Source: a bacterium
GTDB taxonomy: Bacteria; Patescibacteriota; Saccharimonadia; Saccharimonadales; Saccharimonadaceae
Assembly (NCBI GenBank): GCA_030452455.1
Contig: JAKDMF010000004.1
Location: 1 to 32,352 of the forward strand
Direction of reading: 5' to 3'
DNA length: 32,352 bases
The notes beneath the pieces were generated by a model. That model worked only from the letters and a program-made list of their open reading frames with translations, did not search any database and had not been told where the DNA came from. Each line of letters begins with the position of its first letter. Positions within the stretch are counted from its first letter, which is position 1. Positions 23,697-31,159 of the stretch are shown here, one piece after another. The position numbers and the translations under genes are program-made.

Positions 23697-25001
23697 ATGA
23701 ATATCGCACTACTCGGTTACAATATCGAAAACGCCAGCGTATATGACTTTTTGAAATCGACTCATACTGAGGCTAACTTTACGGTTTATGACCAGGCTGA
23801 TAGTCCGGCTAGGGATTTGCCTGAGGGCGTCGACTTTGTCGGTGGCCTCGACTCATTTATGGAGGTTGAAGCCGATCTGGTGATCCGCTCACCGGGCGTA
23901 TCGCCCCATAAAATAAACCCGGCGGTCAAGGTAACGACGGCAACTCAGCTTTTTTTTGAAAACTCGCCGACCAGCAATATTATCGGTGTGACCGGTAGTA
24001 AGGGTAAAGGGACAACTTGTAGTCTGATTGCTAGTATCATGCGAGCTGGCGGACACAAGACACACCTCGTCGGTAATATTGGTCAGCCGGCACTCGGCGA
24101 GATTAATAACATCACTCCGGGTGATGTAGTAGTCTACGAGCTAAGTAGCTTCCAGCTATGGGACCTGACTATTTCGCCTCGGACGGCCGTCATCCTGATG
24201 ATCGAACCGGACCATCTCGACGTTCATGCCGACATGAATGAATACGTCGGGGCTAAGTCGCACATTACCGCCTATCAGTCGAGTGACGACAGGCTAGTCT
24301 ATCAGTCGCGCAACAGCCTAACGAGTGCTATTGCTGCGGCGTCGGTCGCTAGCAAAGTACCAGTCTCCAGCCCGGAGGGCGTCGATGTTCGCGACGGCTA
24401 CTTTTGGTACCATGAACAAAAATTATGTTCAATATCACACGTTAAATTACAGGGGTCACATAATTTAGACAACGCCGCAGCGGCCATTGCAGCCTGTTGG
24501 TCTTTGGTGAGCGAGCCGGCTATTTTGGGGGCTGGTCTGGAAGCTTTTGCCGGTCTTGATCACCGCCTGAAACAAGTTGGCGCAGTCGGCGACGTCGACT
24601 ACTACGATGACAGTATAGCCACCACGCCAGGTAGTGCGATTGCATCAATTAAATCATTCGACCAGCCAAAAATACTGATAGTTGGCGGCTCCGACAAAGG
24701 GGCTGATTATCAGCCGCTAGCGGAGGTTATCGCTGATACCAAATCTGTAAAGCTTGTCATAACGATCGGTGCCAATGGTAACGCTATAGCCGACGTCTTA
24801 GCTCAGGCTGGACTCGACGAGCGGGTTAGTCGCCAATCAGACCTATCGTCTATGGATAGCATAGTTGAGCTGGCTAGTCAGTCAGCTGATGCGGGTGATG
24901 TCGTGATACTAAGCCCAGCCGCCGCAAGCTTTGATATGTTCAAAAGCTACAAAGACCGCGGCGATCAGTTTATAGCTGCCGTCAACAATCTTGAGCGATG
25001 A
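23697..25001 (+). CDS. murD: UDP-N-acetylmuramoylalanine--D-glutamate ligase
   Basis: 434 aa Mur ligase adding D-Glu to UDP-MurNAc-L-Ala in peptidoglycan synthesis. Seen: N-terminal Rossmann-like domain (MNIALLGYNIENASVYDFL), RSPGVSPH, the ATP loop GVTGSKGKGTT (97-107), NIGQPAL, YELSSFQLWD, the acidic/His segment IEPDHLDVHADMNEY, LDHRLKQVG and DDSIATTPGSAIAS, and a C-terminal KGADYQPLAEVI and LSPAAASFDMFKSYKDRGDQF. All are MurD-type motifs. The carbamoylated-lysine position reads AKSHIT. It is 10 nt after the M16 gene. A TATAAT abuts the ATG, too close to serve it as a promoter. Confidence 0.96.
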   Translation: MNIALLGYNIENASVYDFLKSTHTEANFTVYDQADSPARDLPEGVDFVGGLDSFMEVEADLVIRSPGVSPHKINPAVKVTTATQLFFENSPTSNIIGVTGSKGKGTTCSLIASIMRAGGHKTHLVGNIGQPALGEINNITPGDVVVYELSSFQLWDLTISPRTAVILMIEPDHLDVHADMNEYVGAKSHITAYQSSDDRLVYQSRNSLTSAIAAASVASKVPVSSPEGVDVRDGYFWYHEQKLCSISHVKLQGSHNLDNAAAAIAACWSLVSEPAILGAGLEAFAGLDHRLKQVGAVGDVDYYDDSIATTPGSAIASIKSFDQPKILIVGGSDKGADYQPLAEVIADTKSVKLVITIGANGNAIADVLAQAGLDERVSRQSDLSSMDSIVELASQSADAGDVVILSPAAASFDMFKSYKDRGDQFIAAVNNLER

Positions 25002-25027
25002 ACCGGGCGGCTCTCGGCCTCTCGAAA

Positions 25028-25036
25028 TGATATACT
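25028..25036 (+). promoter_or_regulatory. Extended -10 of prfB, leaderless geometry
   Basis: TGATATACT again; TATACT ends 7 nt before the ATG at 25044 and there is no Shine-Dalgarno sequence. Confidence 0.62.
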
Positions 25037-25043
25037 AGTTTCA

Positions 25044-26120
25044 ATGCAACCACTTACTAAACGAATAAATACTCTATCTAGTGACGTCCAAAAAGCGATC
25101 GGGCAGTTGCAGCTGGAAGACAAGCAGCAGACGATCGATTCACTCCAGGCCGAGCTGGCTCAGCCGGAGATATGGAACAATCCTGGGACAGCCCAGTCTA
25201 AAAGCAAGCAGCTAGCCGGACTAAACTCTCAGGTCGAGCCCTGGATGACACTCCGAGCTCAGATCGACGACATCGATGAGCTGATGGAGCTCGGCGATGA
25301 TGAGCTGCTGCCGGAGTTTGAGCGCCAAATCGTCGCCATGGAGACTGAGTACTCCAAATTAAAACAGGCCCTGCTGTTTAGTCGTGAATACGACGAGCGC
25401 GATGCGATCCTGCGTATAACCTCTGGAGTTGGTGGAACAGACGCTCAAGACTTTGCTGAGATGCTAGAGCGAATGTATCTGCGCTGGGCTGATAAATCTG
25501 GTTACGACACTAAAAATATCGAGCGATCAACTGGTGATGAGGCGGGGATTAAAACCAGTGTTATCGAGATCAGCGGCGCTTATTCTTACGGCAAATTACG
25601 CAGTGAAAATGGTGTTCACCGACTGGTCCGACTGAGTCCATTTAATAGCGATAATCTGCGCCAAACTAGCTTTGCACTCGTCGAAATATTACCCCAGATG
25701 GACACACCGGATGAGGTTGCGCTTGATGAAAAAGACTTAAAAATTGATGTTTACCGCGCCGGTGGTCATGGTGGCCAGAGCGTTAACACAACCGACAGCG
25801 CTGTCCGCGTGACGCACCTGCCGACTGGAATAGTGGTCGCGATTCAAAACGAGCGCTCCCAAACTCAAAACAAAGAAACCGCCCTCAGCATACTGCGCTC
25901 CAAGCTGACCCAGCTCCGACTGGAGCAACACGCCGATAGCATTGATGAGCTCCGGGCGGGTGAGTCGGCTAGTTGGGGTTCACAGATTAGAAACTATGTC
26001 TTACATCCGTACACTATGGTTAAAGATACCCGGACCAAGTACGAAGATCGAGACGTCCAGTCGGTGCTCGATGGTAAGATTGACGGCTTCATCGAAGCCT
26101 ACCTCGAGTCGACTGATTGA
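25044..26120 (+). CDS. prfB: Peptide chain release factor 2
   Basis: 358 aa. RF2 recognises UAA and UGA and triggers peptide release. Seen: the RF2 anticodon tripeptide SPF (198-200) and the catalytic GGQ (243-245) in RAGGHGGQSVN, plus the RVTHLPTGIVV and ERSQTQNKETAL segments. The usual in-frame UGA with the +1 frameshift site near codon 25 is absent: the gene reads straight through. So the autoregulatory frameshift is missing. Its own stop is UGA. Its presence, and ordinary use of TGA, rules out a UGA-recoding lineage. It is in the classic secA-prfB neighbourhood, separated here by M16 and murD. Confidence 0.97.
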   Translation: MQPLTKRINTLSSDVQKAIGQLQLEDKQQTIDSLQAELAQPEIWNNPGTAQSKSKQLAGLNSQVEPWMTLRAQIDDIDELMELGDDELLPEFERQIVAMETEYSKLKQALLFSREYDERDAILRITSGVGGTDAQDFAEMLERMYLRWADKSGYDTKNIERSTGDEAGIKTSVIEISGAYSYGKLRSENGVHRLVRLSPFNSDNLRQTSFALVEILPQMDTPDEVALDEKDLKIDVYRAGGHGGQSVNTTDSAVRVTHLPTGIVVAIQNERSQTQNKETALSILRSKLTQLRLEQHADSIDELRAGESASWGSQIRNYVLHPYTMVKDTRTKYEDRDVQSVLDGKIDGFIEAYLESTD

Positions 26121-26126
26121 CAAACT

Positions 26127-26156
26127 GATTAGTATATACGATACTATAGACTAATC
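26127..26156 (+). promoter_or_regulatory. Nested palindromes in the promoter of the small membrane gene pair
   Basis: GATTAGT (26127-26133) and ACTAATC (26150-26156) flank a second inverted repeat, AGTAT-N5-ATACT (26131-26145). The core contains TATA-like hexamers suitable as a -10. Possible operator, third promoter palindrome of this type in the window. Confidence 0.45.
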
Positions 26157-26174
26157 CTTGTTCTTTGACATAAC

Positions 26175-26435
26175 GTGAGGCTGGTCAGTGTGACATTTGA
26201 TGAATGTTTGAAATACTGCATCCGGCACAGATATTCAGGCCGAATATCGCGACTTTGGATGCTGATGAATGTCGGTATGATATTGATCGCGGCCATGGTG
26301 GTCGGGTTTGTATTTAGTATTTTTCTGACTGGAGTTGGCCTGGCTATGATAGCTGGGTTGGCACTAGTCGGTGGAATAATTATTTGGTTCGGAGCAATGC
26401 TAGAAATGGCTTTGTTTCTCCGCAGAGATAGGTAG
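26175..26435 (+). CDS. Small membrane protein, unknown
   Basis: 86 aa. A basic, cysteine-containing N-terminus (VSVTFDECLKYCIRHRYSGRISRLW) precedes two hydrophobic helices (MLMNVGMILIAAMVVGFVFSIFL and GLAMIAGLALVGGIIIWFGAMLEMALFL). No family recognised. The GTG start at 26175 has no good ribosome binding site; an internal start cannot be excluded. The gene ends directly against the next ORF, so the two form a pair. In Bacillus the prfB-ftsE interval also carries small genes (cytochrome cccB), but no haem motif CxxCH is present here, so this is not a homolog. Confidence 0.6.
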   Translation: MRLVSVTFDECLKYCIRHRYSGRISRLWMLMNVGMILIAAMVVGFVFSIFLTGVGLAMIAGLALVGGIIIWFGAMLEMALFLRRDR

Positions 26436-26723
26436 GTGATTGCAGTGCAAAATAAAAACTTTCAAGCAGTTTTTGCCTCGACTTTGTTTCGGTTCCTGAG
26501 TGGCAAAAGAGCTACGCTGCTGGCCCATATCGGGCTGGTTGTGATGTTCGGCGCTTGTTTAGGCTTTCCGGTACTCTATGGCTATGACAATTTTGGCCTT
26601 GGGCTGAACTTGTTGCCATCTATGATGATCGCACCGTTCATCGGTGCGGCTATTCATCTTCTGGTGCTTGTTGGTCTGACTTTCATGCAGATGTATGATG
26701 CTCGGAGCCGAAATCGTGACTGA
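26436..26723 (+). CDS. Small membrane protein, unknown
   Basis: 95 aa with two to three hydrophobic helices (ATLLAHIGLVVMFGACLGFPVL, LLPSMMIAPFIGAAIHLLVLVGLTFM). It begins on a GTG directly after the preceding stop; a second GTG at 26445 is better placed, with AGGTG 6 nt upstream. No family recognised. It shares an operon with the preceding small protein and is followed by a strong terminator that separates the pair from ftsEX. The sequence is unrelated to known FtsEX regulators that I recognise. Confidence 0.62.
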   Translation: MIAVQNKNFQAVFASTLFRFLSGKRATLLAHIGLVVMFGACLGFPVLYGYDNFGLGLNLLPSMMIAPFIGAAIHLLVLVGLTFMQMYDARSRNRD

Positions 26724-26738
26724 GTGAACAAGGACACA

Positions 26739-26772
26739 GCCCCGACTCTTAAAAGAGTCGGGGCATATTTTT
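26739..26772 (+). terminator. Intrinsic terminator before ftsE
   Basis: GCCCCGACTCTT (26739-26750) pairs with AAGAGTCGGGGC (26753-26764), followed by ATATTTTTT. Twelve-base-pair GC-rich stem and T tract; a textbook rho-independent terminator. Confidence 0.93.
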
Positions 26773-26803
26773 TGGACGGTATCGTCCAGCGTAGTGTTTA
26801 TGC

Positions 26804-26809
26804 TATAAT
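26804..26809 (+). promoter_or_regulatory. -10 element of ftsE
   Basis: TATAAT ending 9 nt before the ATG at 26819; no Shine-Dalgarno sequence, so a leaderless or near-leaderless mRNA is likely. Confidence 0.62.
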
Positions 26810-26818
26810 ATTTTAGAG

Positions 26819-27505
26819 ATGATACTACTTGATAGGGTAACAAAACGATACGGCAAAACCACCAATAAACCGGCCATTAACCGGGTCAGTCTTCACGTCG
26901 AGCCAAAAGAGTTCGTCATATTAGTTGGCACCAGTGGCGCCGGCAAGTCGACTCTGCTGAAGTTGCTAACCCGCGAGGAAAAGCCGACTAGTGGCAAAAT
27001 AGTGGTTGGTGGTATCGACTACGACACCCTAAAAGATAAACACATTCCACTGCTGCGACGCAAAATTGGCGTCGTCTTTCAGGACTTCAAACTGCTGCCG
27101 CAACGAACTGTGTTTGAGAATGTCGCTTTCGCTCTAGAAATCGCCGGCATGACAAATCGTGAAATCAAAAGCACCGTACCAAAAGTTATTGAACTTGTCG
27201 GGCTGGTCGGCAAGGAAAAGCACTATCCACGCCAGCTATCGGGTGGTGAGCGCCAGCGTGTTGCTATCGCCAGGGCAGTTGTCCGTCAGCCGAAGATTTT
27301 GATCGCTGACGAGCCGACCGGTAACCTTGACCCGAAGCACAGCTGGGACATTGTCCGCTTGCTAGAGAAGATTAACCGTTACGGCACAACCGTGCTGCTA
27401 ACAACTCACAACGTCGATATCGTCAACAAGCTCAAGCGCCGGGTGATTACACTAGACGGCGGCAAGGTGACAAGTGATCAGACACAGGGGAGTTATAGGC
27501 AATAA
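26819..27505 (+). CDS. ftsE: Cell division ATP-binding protein FtsE
   Basis: 228 aa ATPase of the FtsEX complex, which couples ATP hydrolysis to activation of septal peptidoglycan hydrolases. Seen: ILLDRVTKRYG, Walker A GTSGAGKST (37-45), Q-loop IGVVFQDFKLLPQRTVFENVAFALE (a strong FtsE signature), signature QLSGGERQRVAIARA, Walker B ILIADEPTGNLDP and H-loop LLTTHN. It is followed 2 nt later by ftsX. The presence of the CHAP hydrolase after ftsX strengthens the assignment over a general LolD-type ATPase. Confidence 0.96.
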   Translation: MILLDRVTKRYGKTTNKPAINRVSLHVEPKEFVILVGTSGAGKSTLLKLLTREEKPTSGKIVVGGIDYDTLKDKHIPLLRRKIGVVFQDFKLLPQRTVFENVAFALEIAGMTNREIKSTVPKVIELVGLVGKEKHYPRQLSGGERQRVAIARAVVRQPKILIADEPTGNLDPKHSWDIVRLLEKINRYGTTVLLTTHNVDIVNKLKRRVITLDGGKVTSDQTQGSYRQ

Positions 27506-27507
27506 TT

Positions 27508-28488
27508 ATGGCAAAAAAGAATAATAAATCAAAGAATTTCGCCCAAGCCAAGCGCAATCGACGACAGTGGCTAGCCTTTGTCCGGATGTGTCGCTACGGC
27601 GTCAATAATTTTTCACGTAATGCCTGGCTAACCATTGCGGCCACCGCCGTCATGACAATTACGCTACTGGTTATATTTATATCAGTCGCCGCTTACGGCA
27701 CGCTAAACGATACCGTCGCCCAGATCCGTGACAAGGTCGATATGTCACTTTATGTCAAAACCGACACCACCGCCGAGCAGGCCGAGCAGATCAAACAAGA
27801 CATATCGAAACTATCGAGCGTAACGGATGTTCGTTATATTACTCCGGCCGAAGCTCGCAAGGAGTTTGCCCAGAACAATAAGTCTGACACCGAAACGCTT
27901 GAGGCGCTGAAACAGGCCTCCAACAAGCTACCCGGAACTTACCGTATTAACGTCGAAGATATCAACAACACCGATCAATTACGGGAGTTTATCGAGTCCA
28001 ACGAGCTGATCAAGCAACAGATTAGTCCAAATCATGAACCGTCATTTGCCGGCACTAAGTTAGCCACGATTGAGGCGATCGGTCGCTGGGCGAGCTTTGC
28101 CGTTAAAGTCGGACTCGGTGCCAGCATCGTCTTCATCGGTATATCCTCACTAATCGTCTTTAATACCATTCGCATGGCTATCTTTAACCGCAGCGAAGAG
28201 ATTGAGATGATGAAGCTCATCGGGGCCGATAAGGCCTTTATCCGCGGTCCGTTTATTGTCGAAGCCGTGGTCTATGGCTTCATCGCGGCCGTCATCGCGA
28301 CCGGCCTGGGTGTCTTTGCACTGTATTCATCGAGCGACAAGTTACTGAGCTATCAAATCAACGTCCAGCCAACACTCGACGTCGTAACCGCCTATATAGG
28401 TGTAGTATTAATCGCAATGATAATCGCTGGCGCCGTGATAGGGGTTATATCATCACTATTTGCCACTCGGCGTTACCTAAAAATCTAA
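27508..28488 (+). CDS. ftsX: Cell division protein FtsX
   Basis: 326 aa permease-like protein. Seen: a basic N-terminus (KKNNKSKNFAQAKRNRRQW), the first membrane helix (WLTIAATAVMTITLLVIFISVAAYG), an extracellular domain of about 110 residues with the FtsX-typical KVDMSLYVKTDTTAEQAEQIKQDI and TPAEARKEFAQ, and three C-terminal helices with RSEEIEMMKLIGADKAFIRGPF between them. The extracellular loop is the part that engages hydrolases such as PcsB, CwlO or RipC. The gene is coupled to ftsE and is followed by a hydrolase of exactly that class. Confidence 0.95.
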   Translation: MAKKNNKSKNFAQAKRNRRQWLAFVRMCRYGVNNFSRNAWLTIAATAVMTITLLVIFISVAAYGTLNDTVAQIRDKVDMSLYVKTDTTAEQAEQIKQDISKLSSVTDVRYITPAEARKEFAQNNKSDTETLEALKQASNKLPGTYRINVEDINNTDQLREFIESNELIKQQISPNHEPSFAGTKLATIEAIGRWASFAVKVGLGASIVFIGISSLIVFNTIRMAIFNRSEEIEMMKLIGADKAFIRGPFIVEAVVYGFIAAVIATGLGVFALYSSSDKLLSYQINVQPTLDVVTAYIGVVLIAMIIAGAVIGVISSLFATRRYLKI

Positions 28489-28512
28489 ATACTATATTAA
28501 ATACAGTAATGT

Positions 28513-28542
28513 TTGACTTAATTAAATAGCTTATGCTAAAGT
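28513..28542 (+). promoter_or_regulatory. Promoter of the CHAP hydrolase gene, leaderless geometry
   Basis: TTGACT (28513-28518), 18-nt spacer, TAAAGT (28537-28542) with an upstream TG. The -10 ends 8 nt before the ATG at 28551 with no Shine-Dalgarno sequence. Confidence 0.55.
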
Positions 28543-28550
28543 AATAGGTA

Positions 28551-29741
28551 ATGAAACTACGGTCCACCACACCAGTTTCGGTCAAGATGAAAGCGACGAG
28601 AACAGCGCTTATCGCAGCAGCTTTCATTATGGCCGTCTCAGCCCCAATCGCTATGGGTGCCTTTAATGATGTATTCGCCCGAAACTATGATGCGGAGATT
28701 CAGGCCGCTCAAGCCAAAATCGATGCCTACAACAAGCAGGCTCGAAAACTAGGTAAAGCCGCCGATACTCTGCAGACGAAACTTGATAAATTGACCAACG
28801 AAAAACAGTCTATCCAAGCAGAAATCAACCTAAGCCAAAAAGAGTATGATAAGCTCCAAGCTAATATCAAGAAAAACGAAAAAAAGATTGTTGAAAACAA
28901 AGATGCTCTCGGTGGCACGATTGCCGATCTATACGTCAATAGCAACACCTCTCCGCTTGAGATGCTAGCTAGTAGCAGCAATATTGGCGACTATATAGAT
29001 AAGCAAACTCAGCAGAACTCAGTCAAGGACGCTTTAACTGAAACTATTAATGATATAACCAAACTAAAGGCCCAGCTCGAGAAGCAGCGAGCTGACGTTA
29101 AGAAGATTCTAGTCAACCAAACTAGTCAGCGAAATGCATTAGCGGCCAAAGAAAACGAACAGCAGCAGCTAGTAAATGACACTCGAGGTAAAGAATCGGC
29201 TTATAAGAAACTGTCTAGTAAGAGCAAAGCTCATAAAGCGAAGCTTGTAAAAGCTCAGCAGGCGGCCATCGCTCGAAAGTATAGCGGCAATGGTACTGTC
29301 TCAGCCGGAAATCTTCCAGCCTACTCATCTTGGTCTGGTACGGATTGTTACGTCGATAATGCTGGCTACTCACACCGAGGCCACAGCGGTAACGGACAAG
29401 ATCCACTAGGCTATGGCTGCAACCAGTGTGTTAGCTATACCGCTTGGAAGATGGGCAAAGTTACCGGATTCTCACCAAGCTACTGGGGAAATGCCAATCA
29501 ATGGCCAGCCAGCGCCCGAGCAGCCGGCTACAAGGTTTCAACCAAGCCACGAGCTAATTCACTTGGTGTTATGATGTCAGGTGCCTACGGTCACATCGTC
29601 TACGTTGAAAGCTACCACAAGGGTTCAAACACAGTTGATATTAGTCAGTACAACGAGTGGATAAATGGCAAAGGTTTCGGCTACTTCAGTACTCGTAGCG
29701 GTGTATCTGGCGGAACATACGACAAGTATATCTACCTATAA
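28551..29741 (+). CDS. Secreted coiled-coil CHAP-domain peptidoglycan hydrolase (PcsB/CwlO-like)
   Basis: 396 aa. A basic N-region and hydrophobic core (ALIAAAFIMAVSAPIAMG) form a signal peptide, probably cleaved after AMG or VFA. Residues about 46-240 are a long charged coiled coil (AQAKIDAYNKQARKLG, NIKKNEKKIVENK), followed by a linker and a C-terminal CHAP domain (about 262-396) with the catalytic cysteine in NQCVSYTAW (C293) and histidine in GHIVYVE (H348). This is the architecture of Streptococcus PcsB and of the CwlO/RipC group with a different catalytic domain: the coiled coil holds the enzyme off until FtsEX activates it. Its location right after ftsX makes that partner relation likely. 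Endopeptidase or amidase cannot be told apart by sequence. Confidence 0.92.
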   Translation: MKLRSTTPVSVKMKATRTALIAAAFIMAVSAPIAMGAFNDVFARNYDAEIQAAQAKIDAYNKQARKLGKAADTLQTKLDKLTNEKQSIQAEINLSQKEYDKLQANIKKNEKKIVENKDALGGTIADLYVNSNTSPLEMLASSSNIGDYIDKQTQQNSVKDALTETINDITKLKAQLEKQRADVKKILVNQTSQRNALAAKENEQQQLVNDTRGKESAYKKLSSKSKAHKAKLVKAQQAAIARKYSGNGTVSAGNLPAYSSWSGTDCYVDNAGYSHRGHSGNGQDPLGYGCNQCVSYTAWKMGKVTGFSPSYWGNANQWPASARAAGYKVSTKPRANSLGVMMSGAYGHIVYVESYHKGSNTVDISQYNEWINGKGFGYFSTRSGVSGGTYDKYIYL

Positions 29742-29773
29742 AATCTTAGTATAAGAACGAGCGTAACAACCTC

Positions 29774-29808
29774 ATACTACATCCGTTTCGGATGTAGTAT
29801 TTCTTTAT
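29774..29808 (+). terminator. Intrinsic terminator after the CHAP gene
   Basis: ATACTACATCCG (29774-29785) and CGGATGTAGTAT (29789-29800), 12-bp perfect stem, TTT loop, then TTCTTTAT. Confidence 0.85.
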
Positions 29809-29829
29809 CTCAGAAACAACAGCAAGTGT

Positions 29830-29835
29830 TATACT
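29830..29835 (+). promoter_or_regulatory. -10 element upstream of the S41 protease gene
   Basis: TATACT, with start predicted near 29842, 8 nt before a five-codon mini-ORF and about 41 nt before the GTG start of the protease gene. Confidence 0.6.
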
Positions 29836-29849
29836 ATTAATATACAAAC

Positions 29850-29867
29850 ATGAGCAAAATTGAGTGA
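29850..29867 (+). CDS. Five-codon leader mini-ORF (MSKIE)
   Basis: ATGAGCAAAATTGAGTGA is a complete mini-ORF just downstream of the promoter. Its TGA stop overlaps the AGGGAG ribosome binding site of the protease gene. The first codons resemble those of the main gene (MSKIE against MSKNQ). Could couple or attenuate translation, or be accidental. Confidence 0.35.
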   Translation: MSKIE

Positions 29868-29882
29868 GGGAGTAGGTACCGA

Positions 29883-31118
29883 GTGTCTAAAAATCAGCCA
29901 GCGACAAATACCAGTAGTGAAGCAGTCGGAACAGTTAAAACCAAAAACGTCTCGAAGGGCGTGCTATTTGCGTCGATTGCTATCACGGCGCTGGTTGGGT
30001 TTGTCGCCGGGACGCGGAGTGACCAGATTATAGCGGTCGTCGGACCAGCCTTCGGCATCAACCGCTCAGCTGATCGACTCGATCTCAGCTCGGTCCAAAA
30101 GACCTACCAAACACTGCGCAGCAACTACGACGGCGATATTGACACCGATAAGCTGGTTGTCGGCGCCAGCAAGGGCCTAACAGCCGCTTTAGGCGATAAA
30201 TACACTGTCTACTTCGACCAAAAAGAGTCCGAGCAGTTTAATAGCGACCTTGACGGCAGCATCGGCGGTGGCATCGGCGCTATGATCGGTCTTCAGCACA
30301 ACCAGCCAACCATTCTTCAGGTGCTTAAAAACGACCCAGCCGAGCAGGCCGGACTGAAAGATAACGATCGCATTATTGCCATTAACGGTGATACGATGGT
30401 CGACAAGACGGTCGATGATGTCGTGGCCAAGCTCCGTGGCAAAACCGGCACGACAGTCAAAATCACTGTGCTTCGCGGCAGCAATAAGCAGACTTTCAGC
30501 GTCACCCGCGACGAGATTACCAGTCCAAGTGTTGATAGTGATATCAAGGGCGACGTTGGTGTACTGTCTATATCAAGGTTTGATGACGAGACAGGCTCTG
30601 AAGCCCGTCAGGCAGCCGAAAAAATGCTGCAGCATGGTGTTAAGTCGGTTGTACTGGACCTGCGTAACAACGGCGGTGGCTATGTCGATGCCGCTCAGGA
30701 CGTCGCCAGCCTCTGGCTCAAAGACAAAGTTATCGTCCAGGAGCGTAAGGGAGACAAAGTCGTCGATACATTGTCAACGACCGGTACCCCAATCCTCAAC
30801 AAGCTACCGACTGTCGTATTGATTAATGCCAACAGTGCTAGCGCCGCTGAGATTGTAGCCGGCGCCCTGCATGACTACAAGGTCGCGACCCTACTAGGCG
30901 AGAAGTCATTTGGTAAGGGTAGCGTTCAGACCGTGATCGACATGGGATGGGGCAACACCCTAAAAGTAACTATCGCTAAATGGTACACACCAAACGGCGT
31001 TAACATCATGGACGAAGGTATCAAGCCGGACATCAAGGTTGGTATTACTGAAAAAGACGTAAATAATGGCAAGGACGTGCAGCTACAGGCCGCTCTAGAC
31101 AAGCTAAACAAGCATTAA
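29883..31118 (+). CDS. S41-family carboxy-terminal processing protease with PDZ domain
   Basis: 411 aa. GTG start preceded by AGGGAG and TAGG. Seen: a single N-terminal membrane helix (VLFASIAITALVGFVAG, about 27-43), an S41 N-terminal region (GASKGLTAALGDKYTVYF), a PDZ domain (about 125-205: GSIGGGIGAMIG, PAEQAGLKDNDRIIAING), and the protease core with DLRNNGGGY, the nucleophile in NANSASAAEIVAG (S320) and the general base in GEKSFGKG (K345). This is the Ser-Lys dyad of CtpA/CtpB/Prc. Anchored outside the membrane, it probably trims envelope proteins; homologs control cell-wall hydrolase levels, which fits its place after FtsEX and the CHAP hydrolase. ctpB sits in the same place in Bacillus. 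Confidence 0.95.
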   Translation: MSKNQPATNTSSEAVGTVKTKNVSKGVLFASIAITALVGFVAGTRSDQIIAVVGPAFGINRSADRLDLSSVQKTYQTLRSNYDGDIDTDKLVVGASKGLTAALGDKYTVYFDQKESEQFNSDLDGSIGGGIGAMIGLQHNQPTILQVLKNDPAEQAGLKDNDRIIAINGDTMVDKTVDDVVAKLRGKTGTTVKITVLRGSNKQTFSVTRDEITSPSVDSDIKGDVGVLSISRFDDETGSEARQAAEKMLQHGVKSVVLDLRNNGGGYVDAAQDVASLWLKDKVIVQERKGDKVVDTLSTTGTPILNKLPTVVLINANSASAAEIVAGALHDYKVATLLGEKSFGKGSVQTVIDMGWGNTLKVTIAKWYTPNGVNIMDEGIKPDIKVGITEKDVNNGKDVQLQAALDKLNKH

Positions 31119-31144
31119 AGCTTGTGCTTCATAGGGTGACGTAG

Positions 31145-31150
31145 TAATAT
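31145..31150 (+). promoter_or_regulatory. -10 element of the response regulator gene
   Basis: TAATAT ends 9 nt before the ATG at 31160; no Shine-Dalgarno sequence. Confidence 0.45.
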
Positions 31151-31159
31151 ATAAGTACT

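Noticed and set aside
25044-26120. Alternative genetic code (UGA=Gly)
   Set aside because: RF2 is present and TGA ends several good genes without conserved glycine readthrough.
26175-26723. Homolog of Bacillus cytochrome cccB at this locus
   Set aside because: No CxxCH haem motif in either small protein.
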